Positions 19,221-27,968 are shown, counted from the first letter of the stretch. The stretch: 39,921 bases of DNA from Bacillaceae bacterium Marseille-Q3522 (GCA_017898095.1 JAGKQJ010000017.1:1-39921); one strand, 5' to 3'. The notes: generated by a model not told the origin, from the sequence alone. Translations and numbers: made by a program.

Positions 19221-19305
19221 GGTGAATCCTCCCTTGTTTGTTAGCTTCTAAAAAACATAAGTAACGTAGCAAGTTGGAAATTTACAGTAGAAGAGCACTC
19301 AGACT

Positions 19306-19327
19306 AGTTCTGCGTATTAGCAGAACT
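19306..19327. repeat. Hairpin between the GntR gene and accD
   Basis: AGTTCTGC / GCAGAACT, an 8-bp perfect stem with a 6-nt loop. The T-rich side is on the plus strand, so it is a poor terminator for the minus-strand genes. It may be an operator or leader hairpin of accDA. Confidence 0.45.
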
Positions 19328-19351
19328 TTTGATTAATAAGGCGTGTCCAAC

Positions 19352-19975
19352 CTAGTGCCCGGAAATATTCCTTAATTGCCAATAGTGATTTTTCACTGCT
19401 TCCTCATCTTTTAACAAGACAGACGTAAGCAATCGTTGATATTCTTCCTTATTTGGCTTTCTTATGTGAAACGCCAACGAATTGTAATAATCTTTTAAAA
19501 TGACCCACATTTTACAGAATAAATAGTTATCTGCCAACGTCACAACTCGAAGAAAAAATTCATCATCTGTGAATTTTTCCTGTTCAACAAAATTTTTCAA
19601 TGAAGTAAGCTCGTCCGTTTGTTTTTTTTGTATTATTAAGGATAGACAATTTAATTCAATAAAATGCTTTGTTTCTGTGACGGTATATTTTGCTTGTTCA
19701 TCCCGCAGTATATAAGTACTAAGTAATTGGACGAGCTGGTTCCCGTGAAAATCGCGGAGAAATGTGCCTCCACCTCTTTTTGTTTCAATTAAGCCAAGCA
19801 GTTCAAGTGCCCGGAATGCCTCTCTGACGGATGATCTGCCAACCTGAAAACGGACAGCAAGCTCGCGTTCGGAAGGTAATTTGTCGCCTGGTTTTAAGCC
19901 CTCTTTCTCAATCAGTATTCTTAATTGCTTTACAATCTCGATATATATTTTTGAAAAAGTACTAGGCGATTCCAT
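19352..19975 (-). CDS. FadR-family (GntR) transcriptional regulator
   Basis: A 207-aa DNA-binding protein. Residues about 10-75 are a GntR winged helix: KLPSERELAVRFQVGRSSVR, EAFRALELLGLIETKRGGG. The rest is a helical, probably ligand-binding FCD-like domain, shorter and less typical than in E. coli FadR. The start ATG has only a weak ribosome site. It lies between accD and the malic enzyme gene. A palindrome TGGTCAGACCA matching the TNGTNNNACNA operator class lies at the malic enzyme promoter, so this protein probably controls that gene and perhaps accDA. The effector is not known; acyl-CoA, malate or pyruvate are possible. Confidence 0.87.
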   Translation of the reverse strand: MESPSTFSKIYIEIVKQLRILIEKEGLKPGDKLPSERELAVRFQVGRSSVREAFRALELLGLIETKRGGGTFLRDFHGNQLVQLLSTYILRDEQAKYTVTETKHFIELNCLSLIIQKKQTDELTSLKNFVEQEKFTDDEFFLRVVTLADNYLFCKMWVILKDYYNSLAFHIRKPNKEEYQRLLTSVLLKDEEAVKNHYWQLRNISGH

Positions 19976-20155
19976 TTTATTAACTCAATTCCTTTATCAT
20001 TTGATGATGACCTCTTCAACATAGTGAAGCTAAGGCAGATTTTCAATCAGATAGCTATGCCGCGAGCGGCACCTGCCGGCGATGAAAATATTTTACAGGC
20101 ACTATTTTCAAGATAGGCAGAGGAATGCCCTGCCTGATTCCTCCGGTGAACAAGT

Positions 20156-21388
20156 TCACTCAATGAGGGAAAGTTCCCTTGTCATTGCCTTAATTTCATC
20201 CGGGTCAACTTTTTTGCGGGCAACTCCGGTTTCCATTGCTGCTTTTGCTACTGCAGCCGCTACTTCAGGGGCAACGCGCGGATCAAACGGACCCGGGATC
20301 ACATAATCGGGATGAAGCTCTTCCTCTTTTATTAATCCGGCAATTGCGTTGACAGCGGCAATCTTCATTTTTTCATTTATATGTGTTGCCCTTACATCTA
20401 ATGCACCGCGGAATATTCCCGGGAAGGCTAGCACATTATTCACCTGGTTGGGAAAATCAGATCTTCCTGTACCAACAACTGCAGCACCTGCTTCTTTTGC
20501 CTTATCCGGCATTATTTCCGGATTCGGGTTCGCCATCGCAAAAATGATGGCATTTTTGTTCATTGTCCGGACCATTTCTTCTTTCAATGCACCTTCGACT
20601 GACACGCCGATAAATACATCGGCACCTTTTATACAGTCCGCTAAGCTTCCTTGAATTTTATCCCGGTTTGTAAATTTAGCAACTTCTTCCTTAACCGGAT
20701 TCATTCCAAGTGGGCGACCCTCGTAGATAGCCCCTTTTGTATCACACATAATAATGTCGCGTACGCCATAACTGTAAAGCAGTTTCATAATCGCAATTCC
20801 CGCTGCTCCGGCTCCGTTCGCGACTACCTTGATTTCTGTCATCTTTTTACCGGTAATTTTTAAAGCATTTACTAATCCTGCTACTGTTACAATTGCCGTA
20901 CCGTGCTGATCATCGTGAAAAACAGGTATATTTGTTTCTTTTTTTAAGCGTTCTTCAATGATGAAACAATTAGGTGCTGCGATATCTTCTAAATTGACAC
21001 CGCCAAAAGTCGGCTCTAATAATTTTACCGTTTCAACAATTTTATTAACATCGGTTGTATTTAAGCAAATTGGAAAAGCATCTACTCCGGCAAAGCTCTT
21101 AAAAAGCACAGCTTTTCCTTCCATCACCGGCATGGCTGCTTCCGGTCCTATATTACCAAGACCAAGTACGGCAGTCCCGTCTGAAACGACTGCAACCATA
21201 TTTCCTTTCATTGTATAGTCATATACCGTTTCAGGTTTGTCATAAATTTCTTTACAGGGCTCTGCAACACCTGGCGAGTAAGCCAAACTTAAGTCCTTCT
21301 CGTTTCGTACAGTTACTTTAGATTTTGATTCTAATTTTCCTTTATGAAGGCGATGCATATGCAGTGCTTCTTCCCGTAATGTCAACAC
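20156..21388 (-). CDS. ytsJ: NADP-dependent malic enzyme
   Basis: Oxidative decarboxylation of malate to pyruvate. 410 aa, the same length as B. subtilis YtsJ, which is the main NADP-using malic enzyme there. Motifs: SLAYSPGVAEPCKEI with the catalytic Tyr, GKAVLFKSFAGVDAFPI with the catalytic Lys, EDIAAPNCF and FHDDQHGTAIV for metal and substrate, and VVANGAGAAGIAIMKLL for the nucleotide. The start is GTG (21388) directly followed by TTG; GGGAGTG lies just upstream. Located between dnaE and the regulator gene, and preceded by a 200-nt leader with a FadR-type operator. A weak hairpin AGGCAG/CTGCCT (20115-20135) follows. Confidence 0.96.
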   Translation of the reverse strand: MLTLREEALHMHRLHKGKLESKSKVTVRNEKDLSLAYSPGVAEPCKEIYDKPETVYDYTMKGNMVAVVSDGTAVLGLGNIGPEAAMPVMEGKAVLFKSFAGVDAFPICLNTTDVNKIVETVKLLEPTFGGVNLEDIAAPNCFIIEERLKKETNIPVFHDDQHGTAIVTVAGLVNALKITGKKMTEIKVVANGAGAAGIAIMKLLYSYGVRDIIMCDTKGAIYEGRPLGMNPVKEEVAKFTNRDKIQGSLADCIKGADVFIGVSVEGALKEEMVRTMNKNAIIFAMANPNPEIMPDKAKEAGAAVVGTGRSDFPNQVNNVLAFPGIFRGALDVRATHINEKMKIAAVNAIAGLIKEEELHPDYVIPGPFDPRVAPEVAAAVAKAAMETGVARKKVDPDEIKAMTRELSLIE

Positions 21389-21535
21389 GGTTCACTCCCT
21401 AAAAATATTAAATTGTCTATTCACACGCATGATCCTACCCGAGGTTAGAAGGTTGGGGACTCGATTTCCCGTATTGATTTCTCCAACATCTGACGATTTC
21501 TATATGCCTTCTCTTGATATTTAACCTCCGGAAAG

Positions 21536-21546
21536 TGGTCAGACCA
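21536..21546. promoter_or_regulatory. FadR-type operator at the malic enzyme promoter
   Basis: TGGTCAGACCA is a perfect palindrome around a central A and fits the FadR-family consensus TNGTNNNACNA. The wider AAGTGGTCAGACCAGTG (21533-21549) differs from the E. coli FadR consensus AACTGGTCNGACCNGTT at only two positions. It lies roughly 18-28 nt downstream of the -10 box, a position suited to repression. Confidence 0.7.
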
Positions 21547-21563
21547 GTGGTTTCCCTTTAAAC

Positions 21564-21591
21564 AATATAACATATCTTATTAAGTTGTAAA
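21564..21591 (-). promoter_or_regulatory. Putative malic enzyme promoter
   Basis: Minus strand TTTACA (21586-21591), 16-nt spacer, TATATT (21564-21569). Followed by the FadR-type operator and a leader of about 165 nt before the GTG. Confidence 0.5.
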
Positions 21592-21609
21592 GCCACTTAT
21601 TTAAGCTTG

Positions 21610-24600
21610 TTACATTTGGTCTATTCTTGTAATGAAGTTAGCAGTGTTGACAGACTTTATAATCACATTTTCCGCCCCGAGTAAACCTTCCAGCTCCTGC
21701 ATAAATGAAACTGCCGGGTTGATGTGATACTTTTTCCCAAGCTGCGTGTTTTGTTTCGTTTTTTCATCATGAATGATAACCGGAACACACCCGCGGCTTT
21801 TTACTAAGATTGCCTTTACCATTTCCATTGTCTCTTCACGTACCAATAACTTTGGGATTTTTAAAAATAAAATTTGTGCCCCTTTTTCAAGTTTGGCAAC
21901 AGCAGCTTTCGCCTCCATTGCCTGATGGATAATAAACTGTTTTTTCTGATCCCGTTCTTCCAGCTTTCCTTGGATCAGAACGATATTTCCTTTTTGCATA
22001 ATCAGATTTATTTGCTTAAAAGTATTTGGAAAAATAACCGCATCCATTTCTGCGCTTTGATCCTGAATAACAGAAAAGGCCATTTTTTCGCCTTTTTTTG
22101 TGCGGATTTGTTTTACTTCTGTTATATAGATAAGACATTTTGCCGCTTTTCCTGCCTCATGTAATTCGGATAATAATTGAATATGCAGGGCGGGCATATA
22201 TTTTTCATACGCTGCTAGAGGATGGTCGGATAAATATAAACCAAGCACTTTTTTTTCATACTGCAATTTTTCTTCAATTGTATACGGATCCATCTTTACA
22301 TATTTCGGTTTTAAGGAAAGGCCAAACTCCGCAAATAGATCACTTTGATCTTTGTCATCCGGTTTGACAAGCTGGGCATGGTCGATTGCGACATCTAAAG
22401 AGGCGAGCAATGTAGCACGATTTTCGCCGAACTCATCAAGACATCCGGATTGTACAAGAGACACAAGTACAGCACGGTTGATTATTTTTCCGGAAGTCCT
22501 GATACAAAGGTCAAATAAATCGCTATAACGTTTTTCCTTCCGGTGGCGAAAGAGTTCCTTTAAGGCGGCAACCCCGATTCCTTTAATAGCGGCAAGGCTG
22601 AAACGTATCGCATCTTGTTCGACTAAAAAAGCAGAACCGCTTTTATTTATCGAAGGAGGAAGGATCGTGATTCCCAATTGCTTTGCCTCACGAATATATT
22701 GCGCAACTTTCGATTCGTTACCAACTGCAAAGGTTAAAAGAGCAGCCATAAAATGCAGCGGATAGTGGCATTTAAGATAAGCAAGCTGATAGGCAATGAA
22801 ACTATAGGCAACAGCATGGCTGCGGGGAAAGCCGTAATTCGCAAAACGGACAATTAAATCGTAAACTTCATCGGCAGTTTGCCGTCCGTATCCTTTTTCA
22901 ACAGCACCGTTGACAAAATGCCCTCTTTCCTTGTCGAGTATCAGCTTTTTCTTTTTGCTCACTGCTCTTCGCAGCAAGTCTGCTTCTCCTAATGTAAAAC
23001 CTGCCAGCTTGGCGGCAATTTGCATGATTTGTTCCTGATAAACGATGATACCATACGTATTTTCCAATATCGGCTGTAAATCACGATGCGGATAATCAAC
23101 ATGTTCTTCTCCGTGTTTACGTTTAATAAACATCGGGATATGATCCATCGGACCGGGACGGTACAAGGCATTAACCGCAACGATGTCTTCAAAGCATGTA
23201 GGATGAAGCTGTCTTAAAACCCTGCGCATACCGGAAGATTCCAGCTGAAAGACACCGGAGGTATCGCCTCTGCTCAATAATTGAAATGTTTTTTGATCTT
23301 GCAGAGGTAATTGTTTCAATTCCAATCTTTTTCCGGTCTTTCGATAAATAGAGGTCAAAATGGCTTCCAAAAGCGTTAAATTTCGCAGTCCTAAAAAGTC
23401 CATTTTTAATAAACCAAGTTCTTCTAAAAATTCCATTGAAAATTGCGTTAAATAAATATTGTCATGGCCATTTTGGATCGGAACCGTATCAACAAGCGGT
23501 TCTTTACTAATCACAACACCCGCTGCATGGGTAGAAGCATGACGAGGCAGTCCTTCTAACTTTCTCGCTGTTTCATAGATCAGCCTATTTCGCGGCGATT
23601 CTTGAATAAACTGCCTTAGCGGGGCAGATTCCTTATAAGCAGATTCTAATGTAATTCCTAATCGCGAAGGAACACATCTGGAAAGCCTGTCCAGTTCCTT
23701 CGCACTTAACTGAAAAATCCTGCCAACGTCACGAAGCACCGCTTTTGCCGCCAATGTGCCAAATGTAATAATTTGTGCCACATGAAGCGTGCCGTATTTA
23801 TTGGCAACATAGGCGATTACTTCATCACGGCGGTGATCAGGAAAGTCAACATCAATATCCGGCATCGACAAACGCTCAGGATTTAAAAAACGTTCGAACA
23901 GCAAATCATACTCCATTGGGTCGACGTCCGTTATATAAAGACAATAAGCAACAATTGAGCTTGCTGATGATCCCCTTCCCGGTCCGGTTAGGATATTTTT
24001 TTTTCTTGCAAAATGGATAAAATCCCAGACGATTAAAAAATAATCGCTGAAATGCATGTGCTTAATTATATTCAGTTCATACTGCAGACGTTCTTTATGC
24101 TTTTGCGTAATTGTTACATATCGCTCCTGCAAGCCTTTTTCGCAAAGTTTTTCAAGAAATTGTTCCGCAGTAACTCCTTCTTCGACAGGATATTTCGGTA
24201 AATGCCTCTTGCCAATCTCAATCGTAACATTGCATGCAGCTGCTATTTTCCCGCTATTTTCCAAAGCAGCCGTTTCTGTAGAAAACAAGCTCTCCATTTC
24301 TTTCAGCGTCTTTAAGTAATATGGCTGTCCACTTATTTCCCTATCTTCTTCCGAAATTTGTGTATTTTCCTTTATGGCAAGCAGACATTGATAAGCAAAT
24401 GCATCTTCCTCATTTAAGTAATGCACCTCATTCGTTGCAACGACTTCAACACCCGCTTCCGCTGCAAAATGCAGCCATTCGCCGTTACGGCCATTCTCAT
24501 CTGCAGAGTGATATTTTTGCATGGATAAATAGAAGTTGCCCTTGCCGAAAATTCCTCTGAATCTTTCTAATACTTCTTTCGCCTGTTCTTGTTTTCCGGC

Positions 24601-25011
24601 GAAAAAAGCCGTTTCGATTTCACCGGTTTCTCCCGGTGTTATCGCAATTAAACCGTTCGCATAATGCTTTAGCCATTTTATTGGAATCCCATCCGGCGAT
24701 TTCGTTTGTACCGCACTTGATATTTTCAGTAAATGCCGGTAGCCTTCATTATTTTTGGCAAGCAGGACAAGCGGATATGCTTCCTCATTCTGACCGGCGC
24801 TCATTACATCAACCGTTAATCCGATGATCGGCTTGATCCCCTGCTGCAGACATTCTTTATAAAACGCCATTGTTCCGTACATGACATTGCGATCCGTCAG
24901 GGCAATTGCCGCATACCCTGCCTGTTTAGCATTTTCCACGAGCTTTTTGATAGAGACCGTACTGGTCAGCAGGCTGTAGGCGCTATACACATGCAGATGA
25001 ATAAATGACAT
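21610..25011 (-). CDS. dnaE: DNA polymerase III subunit alpha DnaE
   Basis: Replicative polymerase of the DnaE type (family C), 1133 aa. In B. subtilis it extends RNA primers on the lagging strand before handing over to PolC. PHP domain at the N-terminus (FIHLHVYSAYSLLTSTVSI; IALTDRNVMYGTM). Polymerase palm with GPGRGSSASSIVAYCL and the catalytic acidic motif MPDIDVDFPDHRRDEV; then thumb/finger parts with VYQEQIMQIAAKLAGF and FPRSHAVAYSFIAYQLAYLK. Helix-hairpin-helix near residue 800 (AIKGIGVAALKEL), and an OB-fold at about 950-1040 (LIYITEVKQIRTKKGEKMAF). GGGGAA precedes the ATG. Unlike E. coli DnaE, no tau-binding tail is evident. Confidence 0.98.
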   Translation of the reverse strand: MSFIHLHVYSAYSLLTSTVSIKKLVENAKQAGYAAIALTDRNVMYGTMAFYKECLQQGIKPIIGLTVDVMSAGQNEEAYPLVLLAKNNEGYRHLLKISSAVQTKSPDGIPIKWLKHYANGLIAITPGETGEIETAFFAGKQEQAKEVLERFRGIFGKGNFYLSMQKYHSADENGRNGEWLHFAAEAGVEVVATNEVHYLNEEDAFAYQCLLAIKENTQISEEDREISGQPYYLKTLKEMESLFSTETAALENSGKIAAACNVTIEIGKRHLPKYPVEEGVTAEQFLEKLCEKGLQERYVTITQKHKERLQYELNIIKHMHFSDYFLIVWDFIHFARKKNILTGPGRGSSASSIVAYCLYITDVDPMEYDLLFERFLNPERLSMPDIDVDFPDHRRDEVIAYVANKYGTLHVAQIITFGTLAAKAVLRDVGRIFQLSAKELDRLSRCVPSRLGITLESAYKESAPLRQFIQESPRNRLIYETARKLEGLPRHASTHAAGVVISKEPLVDTVPIQNGHDNIYLTQFSMEFLEELGLLKMDFLGLRNLTLLEAILTSIYRKTGKRLELKQLPLQDQKTFQLLSRGDTSGVFQLESSGMRRVLRQLHPTCFEDIVAVNALYRPGPMDHIPMFIKRKHGEEHVDYPHRDLQPILENTYGIIVYQEQIMQIAAKLAGFTLGEADLLRRAVSKKKKLILDKERGHFVNGAVEKGYGRQTADEVYDLIVRFANYGFPRSHAVAYSFIAYQLAYLKCHYPLHFMAALLTFAVGNESKVAQYIREAKQLGITILPPSINKSGSAFLVEQDAIRFSLAAIKGIGVAALKELFRHRKEKRYSDLFDLCIRTSGKIINRAVLVSLVQSGCLDEFGENRATLLASLDVAIDHAQLVKPDDKDQSDLFAEFGLSLKPKYVKMDPYTIEEKLQYEKKVLGLYLSDHPLAAYEKYMPALHIQLLSELHEAGKAAKCLIYITEVKQIRTKKGEKMAFSVIQDQSAEMDAVIFPNTFKQINLIMQKGNIVLIQGKLEERDQKKQFIIHQAMEAKAAVAKLEKGAQILFLKIPKLLVREETMEMVKAILVKSRGCVPVIIHDEKTKQNTQLGKKYHINPAVSFMQELEGLLGAENVIIKSVNTANFITRIDQM

Positions 25012-25291
25012 TCACATTCCCCGTCCCTTTCTTATTTATCTTTTATTATAAAACGAAATGGCGAAAAAAGAAAATATGTTCTCCTTTTATTTGTGTTGCC
25101 TGTTTTCCAAATTAATGTTCCCTGATGTTATGAAGCTTTTTTCTGCAGGAACAATTTGAACACATACATTTATTAATCTGAATGGAAGTCCGGCCATTTT
25201 TGACTTTTTTTGAACTGATATCCACCTGATAGGGATTATGACATTGAAGGGTAAAAAAAGTATTCATGTATGCGGTACTATTAAATAAAAA

Positions 25292-25321
25292 GACATAATC
25301 CGCCCATTTTGTCCATATGCT
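25292..25321 (+). promoter_or_regulatory. Candidate sigma-E promoter for ytrHI
   Basis: GACATAAT, 14-nt spacer, CATATGCT, compared with the Bacillus sigma-E pattern (KMATATT, N14-15, CATACAMT). B. subtilis ytrHI is sigma-E dependent. Several mismatches, so tentative; it would give a leader of about 185 nt. Confidence 0.35.
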
Positions 25322-25383
25322 TTAATAAATGATTGTCCGTCAGGAGTCGAATCGATTTTCTCATTGAACTAATCGGGTTTTTC

Positions 25384-25453
25384 GGGGCAGTTTATCCCCC
25401 GCCTAACAGGATTGGTTTCACCTCCAATTTTGAGGCGGGGGTATTACTGCCCC
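25384..25453. repeat. Dispersed palindromic element, copy 3
   Basis: GGGGCAGTTTATCCCCCGCC pairs with GGCGGGGGTATTACTGCCCC around an inner ATTGG...CCAAT hairpin. It is the reverse orientation of copy 1: both have the strong arms, the GGTGAA interior and the outer flank AATCGGG-TTTTT. The other flank reads CTTAATCTGCGAACAGTTTC, echoing TTAATTTGCG beside copy 1. Confidence 0.85.
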
Positions 25454-25512
25454 TTAATCTGCGAACAGTTTCACTTTTTTAAACAGGAAAGAAGCAGATA
25501 GGATGGTGAATA

Positions 25513-25851
25513 ATGAACGGGCAGCCTTTCTTTTCATCTCTTTTGGATAGTTATTTTATTGCGCTGGGAGTGTTAATCGGCGGCAGCATTATCGGCGGAT
25601 TATCGGCGTTTTTAACAGGGAAACCACCTTTAACAGAAATTTTCCGTCTTTCGAATATGATCCGGATCTGGGCGATTGTTGCTGCGATCGGCGGTACTTT
25701 TGATGCTGTCTATAATTTTGAAAAAGGAATCTTCAACGGGGATACAAAGGACCTTTTGAAACAATGCCTTTTAATCCTTGCCGCTTTAGGCGGAGCGCAA
25801 ACAGGGGCTCTGTTGATAAATTGGCTGACACAGGAGCATATTTCATCATGA
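25513..25851 (+). CDS. ytrH: Sporulation membrane protein YtrH
   Basis: A 112-aa integral membrane protein matching B. subtilis YtrH, made in the mother cell under sigma-E and needed for robust spores. Three hydrophobic segments: FIALGVLIGGSIIGGLSAFL (about 14-34), IWAIVAAIGGTFDAVYNF (about 51-68), and LLILAALGGAQTGALLIN (about 86-104). AGGATGGTG lies just before the ATG. The stop overlaps the start of ytrI (ATGA). Confidence 0.95.
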   Translation: MNGQPFFSSLLDSYFIALGVLIGGSIIGGLSAFLTGKPPLTEIFRLSNMIRIWAIVAAIGGTFDAVYNFEKGIFNGDTKDLLKQCLLILAALGGAQTGALLINWLTQEHISS

Positions 25852-26351
25852 GAATTCCCACCTATTATAGGCGGCCATCCTGGCAGCTTATTTTTTCAGG
25901 CATGGCAATAGGAGCGATGATTAGCTGGGGTGTTTTTTTATTTATACACGGGGAATGGCAAGAGGAATATGGTAAATTGATCAAAGAACAAGAGGTGCAA
26001 ATTGAGAACCTCAACCGCGAAAAAAAAATCTGGCAGGATGAATTTGAAAAGTTAAATAAGCAAAACGAAGAACAATTGACCGTACAAGAGATCATCGTAT
26101 ACGTGACTAATTATGAAAAATTCCATCTCGATTTATTAAGCCAGCACGAAATTGAAAACAAAGTAAAGGAAGATATCAGCCTCTTGATCGCAAAAGATAT
26201 TGAAACTGTATATAAAAGCCGCGGCCTTTTAAAAAAAAGTATCGAAAATAAGACGATTATCGTGAATGATAAACGTTATAAAGTAACGGTAACGGAATTA
26301 GTGATCTACACAACGCTGTCGGTCGAACTCAAACTTTCCTTTGCGGAGTAA
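25848..26351 (+). CDS. ytrI: Sporulation membrane protein YtrI
   Basis: A 167-aa protein equal in length to B. subtilis YtrI. One N-terminal membrane segment (LIFSGMAIGAMISWGVFLFI, about residues 15-34), then an acidic coiled-coil (about 40-80; EEYGKLIKEQEVQIENLNRE) and a compact C-terminal domain. It belongs to the sigma-E controlled ytrHI pair required for normal spores. The ATG at 25848 overlaps the ytrH stop; the longer frame beginning at 25764 is out of family and lies inside ytrH. Confidence 0.94.
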   Translation: MRIPTYYRRPSWQLIFSGMAIGAMISWGVFLFIHGEWQEEYGKLIKEQEVQIENLNREKKIWQDEFEKLNKQNEEQLTVQEIIVYVTNYEKFHLDLLSQHEIENKVKEDISLLIAKDIETVYKSRGLLKKSIENKTIIVNDKRYKVTVTELVIYTTLSVELKLSFAE

Positions 26352-26462
26352 ACCAATTGATCGGATATTTTCATTTGCAGGTAACCTTACGTGAAGTTTT
26401 TCAGCCTGTTGATCCGGAATTAAGCGTTCCTCCTTCATCGCTTACACGTTTTGAAAAAGGAG

Positions 26463-26569
26463 TTGCAATGTGTCGGCTTATTTTTGAGTGAAAGTTACTT
26501 GCTGCACTTACCGATTCACTTACGTCCGAACCATTGCAATATGTCGGCATATTTTGAGTGAAAATCACT
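26463..26569. repeat. Pair of ~37-nt direct repeats
   Basis: TTGCAATGTGTCGGCTTATT (26463-26482, continuing to about 26499) and TTGCAATATGTCGGCATATT (26534-26553, continuing to about 26569) share about 30 of 36 positions, including TTTTGAGTGAAA. The period is 71 nt. No ORF. They sit just before the terminator of the decayed glycerol dehydrogenase gene. Confidence 0.7.
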
Positions 26570-26573
26570 GCCG

Positions 26574-26608
26574 AAAAATAGCCGGCGTAAGTACTCCGGC
26601 TATTTTTT
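26574..26608. terminator. Bidirectional terminator
   Basis: AAAAATAGCCGG (26574-26585), 10-nt loop, CCGGCTATTTTTT. The 12-bp stem has A and T flanks on both sides. It overlaps the stop codon of the glycerol dehydrogenase remnant and can also end ytrI transcription. Confidence 0.85.
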
Positions 26609-27067
26609 ACGTGCTTCCGCAATTATTTTCGTATCCACTAAGATGAGATCAGAATTCTTTTTGTAAAATCGATAGCTGTCAAATATTCCTTCATCCGAAT
26701 AAACAACGGAAAGTGCAGTTGTCGGTACAATCACCGTATAAGCATCAAACTCATCAGCCACTGCTTTTGCGGTATCAAGCGTTTTTCCACCGCCGACTCC
26801 GACAACAATCGATGCTTTCACTTTCTTGCCGACCGCAACGATCCGGTTAATTTCATTTGGAGATGCCTCTCCTTTAAAAATAACTTGCTCTGCTTTGATA
26901 TTTGCTGTTTGTAAATGGTCGGAAACCTGATTCCCGGCAATTTTCCAGACAATTTTATTCGCAATGACAATTGCCTGATCTCCAACCCCTTTATTTGGAA
27001 TACCATTGCCTATTACATTTTCCAGAGCAGAAATCAGTGGTAAACACTTCCCAAAAATTTCTCTTAT
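26600..27067 (-). pseudogene. gldA: Glycerol dehydrogenase remnant
   Basis: A 155-codon open stretch clearly derived from glycerol dehydrogenase (intact enzyme about 365-370 aa). Readable parts: [39 protein letters not shown] (NAD-binding glycines), [20 protein letters not shown] and [15 protein letters not shown]. Defects: the start is ATA where ATG is expected, behind an intact-looking AAGGGG ribosome site; the N-terminal 30 codons are scrambled; VIVPT is joined directly to TALSVVY, so about 8 codons holding the usual STDAPTS segment are lost in frame; and everything after KIIAEA, with the zinc ligands, is missing. Not a working enzyme. The stop overlaps a terminator hairpin. Confidence 0.85.
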
Positions 27068-27242
27068 GTTCCCCTTCTGTTCTCCTTCCTAAACATCAAT
27101 AGTTTTGTTACAATCTCAGTGGTAAAACGTTAGAAACAGTTTCGAAACGAGGCTGTTTTCTTGATATATCCATTATATTTTGTTATTTTAAAATATTATG
27201 TTCATATCCCTGATTTAGGAAATACTGGAGGTTTCACTTTAC

Positions 27243-27869
27243 ATGACGCAAAAATTAGTGTTGCTTTTTATTTCAATTGTTTTGAATGCTTTTGGCAATG
27301 CTCTAACGGTAAAAGCCGCGCTTGGTTCCGCTCCTTGGACGGCAGCGGGTTTAAATATTGCAAACAGCCTGCACATCTCCGTCGGATGGGCATTAATCAT
27401 ATTAGGAACAACAACTTTGCTTTTAGATGATTTATTGAGACGAAGATGGAATAGAATGAAAGATATTTATAATTTTCTGTATTTATTATCCTTCGGCTAC
27501 TTTATTGATATTTGGTTGTTCATTATGCAAAACATTGAAATGCATACCTATTTCTTTCGCTTCTTTGTTTGTGTCGCGGGAATCGCATGTATCGGAGCCG
27601 CCCTTTCCATCTATTTACGTGTCAACCTTGTCCTGCACCCGTTCGATGATTTACTAAAAATTTTGCGTGATCAATATTTCCACGGAAATGTTGTCCTTGC
27701 ACAACGGCTTGCATTAGGAATCCCGCTATCAATCAGTATGCTTATCTGGCTGATTACGAAAAATCTTGTCGGTATCAACGTGGGAACTATTATAAGTTTC
27801 TTATGCCTTGGCTACTTCATTTTGTTTTTTGACAAATGGATTCATGTAAAAGTAAAAAGCATTCCTTAA
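27243..27869 (+). CDS. YczE/YitT-like membrane protein
   Basis: A 208-aa polytopic membrane protein with about five segments (residues 5-20, 48-62, 75-95, 105-125, 155-190). The early motif KAALGSAPWTAAGLNIANSL is typical of the YczE/YcgR-like BCR family of unknown function; B. subtilis YczE is reported to affect lipopeptide and antibiotic production. GGAGG lies 11 nt before the ATG, rather far. A weak TTGATA-N17-TATTTT lies upstream. It is convergent with mupG; both share the terminator at 27969-28010. Confidence 0.8.
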   Translation: MTQKLVLLFISIVLNAFGNALTVKAALGSAPWTAAGLNIANSLHISVGWALIILGTTTLLLDDLLRRRWNRMKDIYNFLYLLSFGYFIDIWLFIMQNIEMHTYFFRFFVCVAGIACIGAALSIYLRVNLVLHPFDDLLKILRDQYFHGNVVLAQRLALGIPLSISMLIWLITKNLVGINVGTIISFLCLGYFILFFDKWIHVKVKSIP

Positions 27870-27968
27870 TATTTGCGGTGGCTTTAGCAGTTTGTATAAG
27901 CATATATCCGGCCGGGATCAGAAGGGTATCATCCAAAGAAATGACATAAATAAAAGAAAAGATCATCC

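Larger units (their letters stand above)
25012..25512. other. Divergent dnaE-ytrH control region
   Basis: 500 nt between two divergent genes. It holds a TATAAT-like box for dnaE near 25050 with a poor -35, a sigma-E-like promoter (25292-25321), and repeat copy 3 (25384-25453), which falls in the presumed ytrH leader. No ORF of interest. Confidence 0.5.

Noticed and set aside
21389-21530. Riboswitch in the malic enzyme leader
   Set aside because: Looked for conserved riboswitch cores and stems; none recognised. The operator explains the region better.
26437-26455. cre-like TGTAAGCGATGAAG
   Set aside because: Only the left half fits, and no gene start is placed to use it.
26463-26569. Possible CRISPR remnant
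   Set aside because: Only two imperfect copies, repeat longer than typical and diverged, no cas genes in the window.
26401-26622. 73-codon minus-strand ORF
   Set aside because: Made of the direct repeats and the terminator hairpin; no ribosome site.
27161-27430. 89-codon ORF overlapping the YczE-like gene
   Set aside because: Out-of-frame with a clear family protein; weak start.
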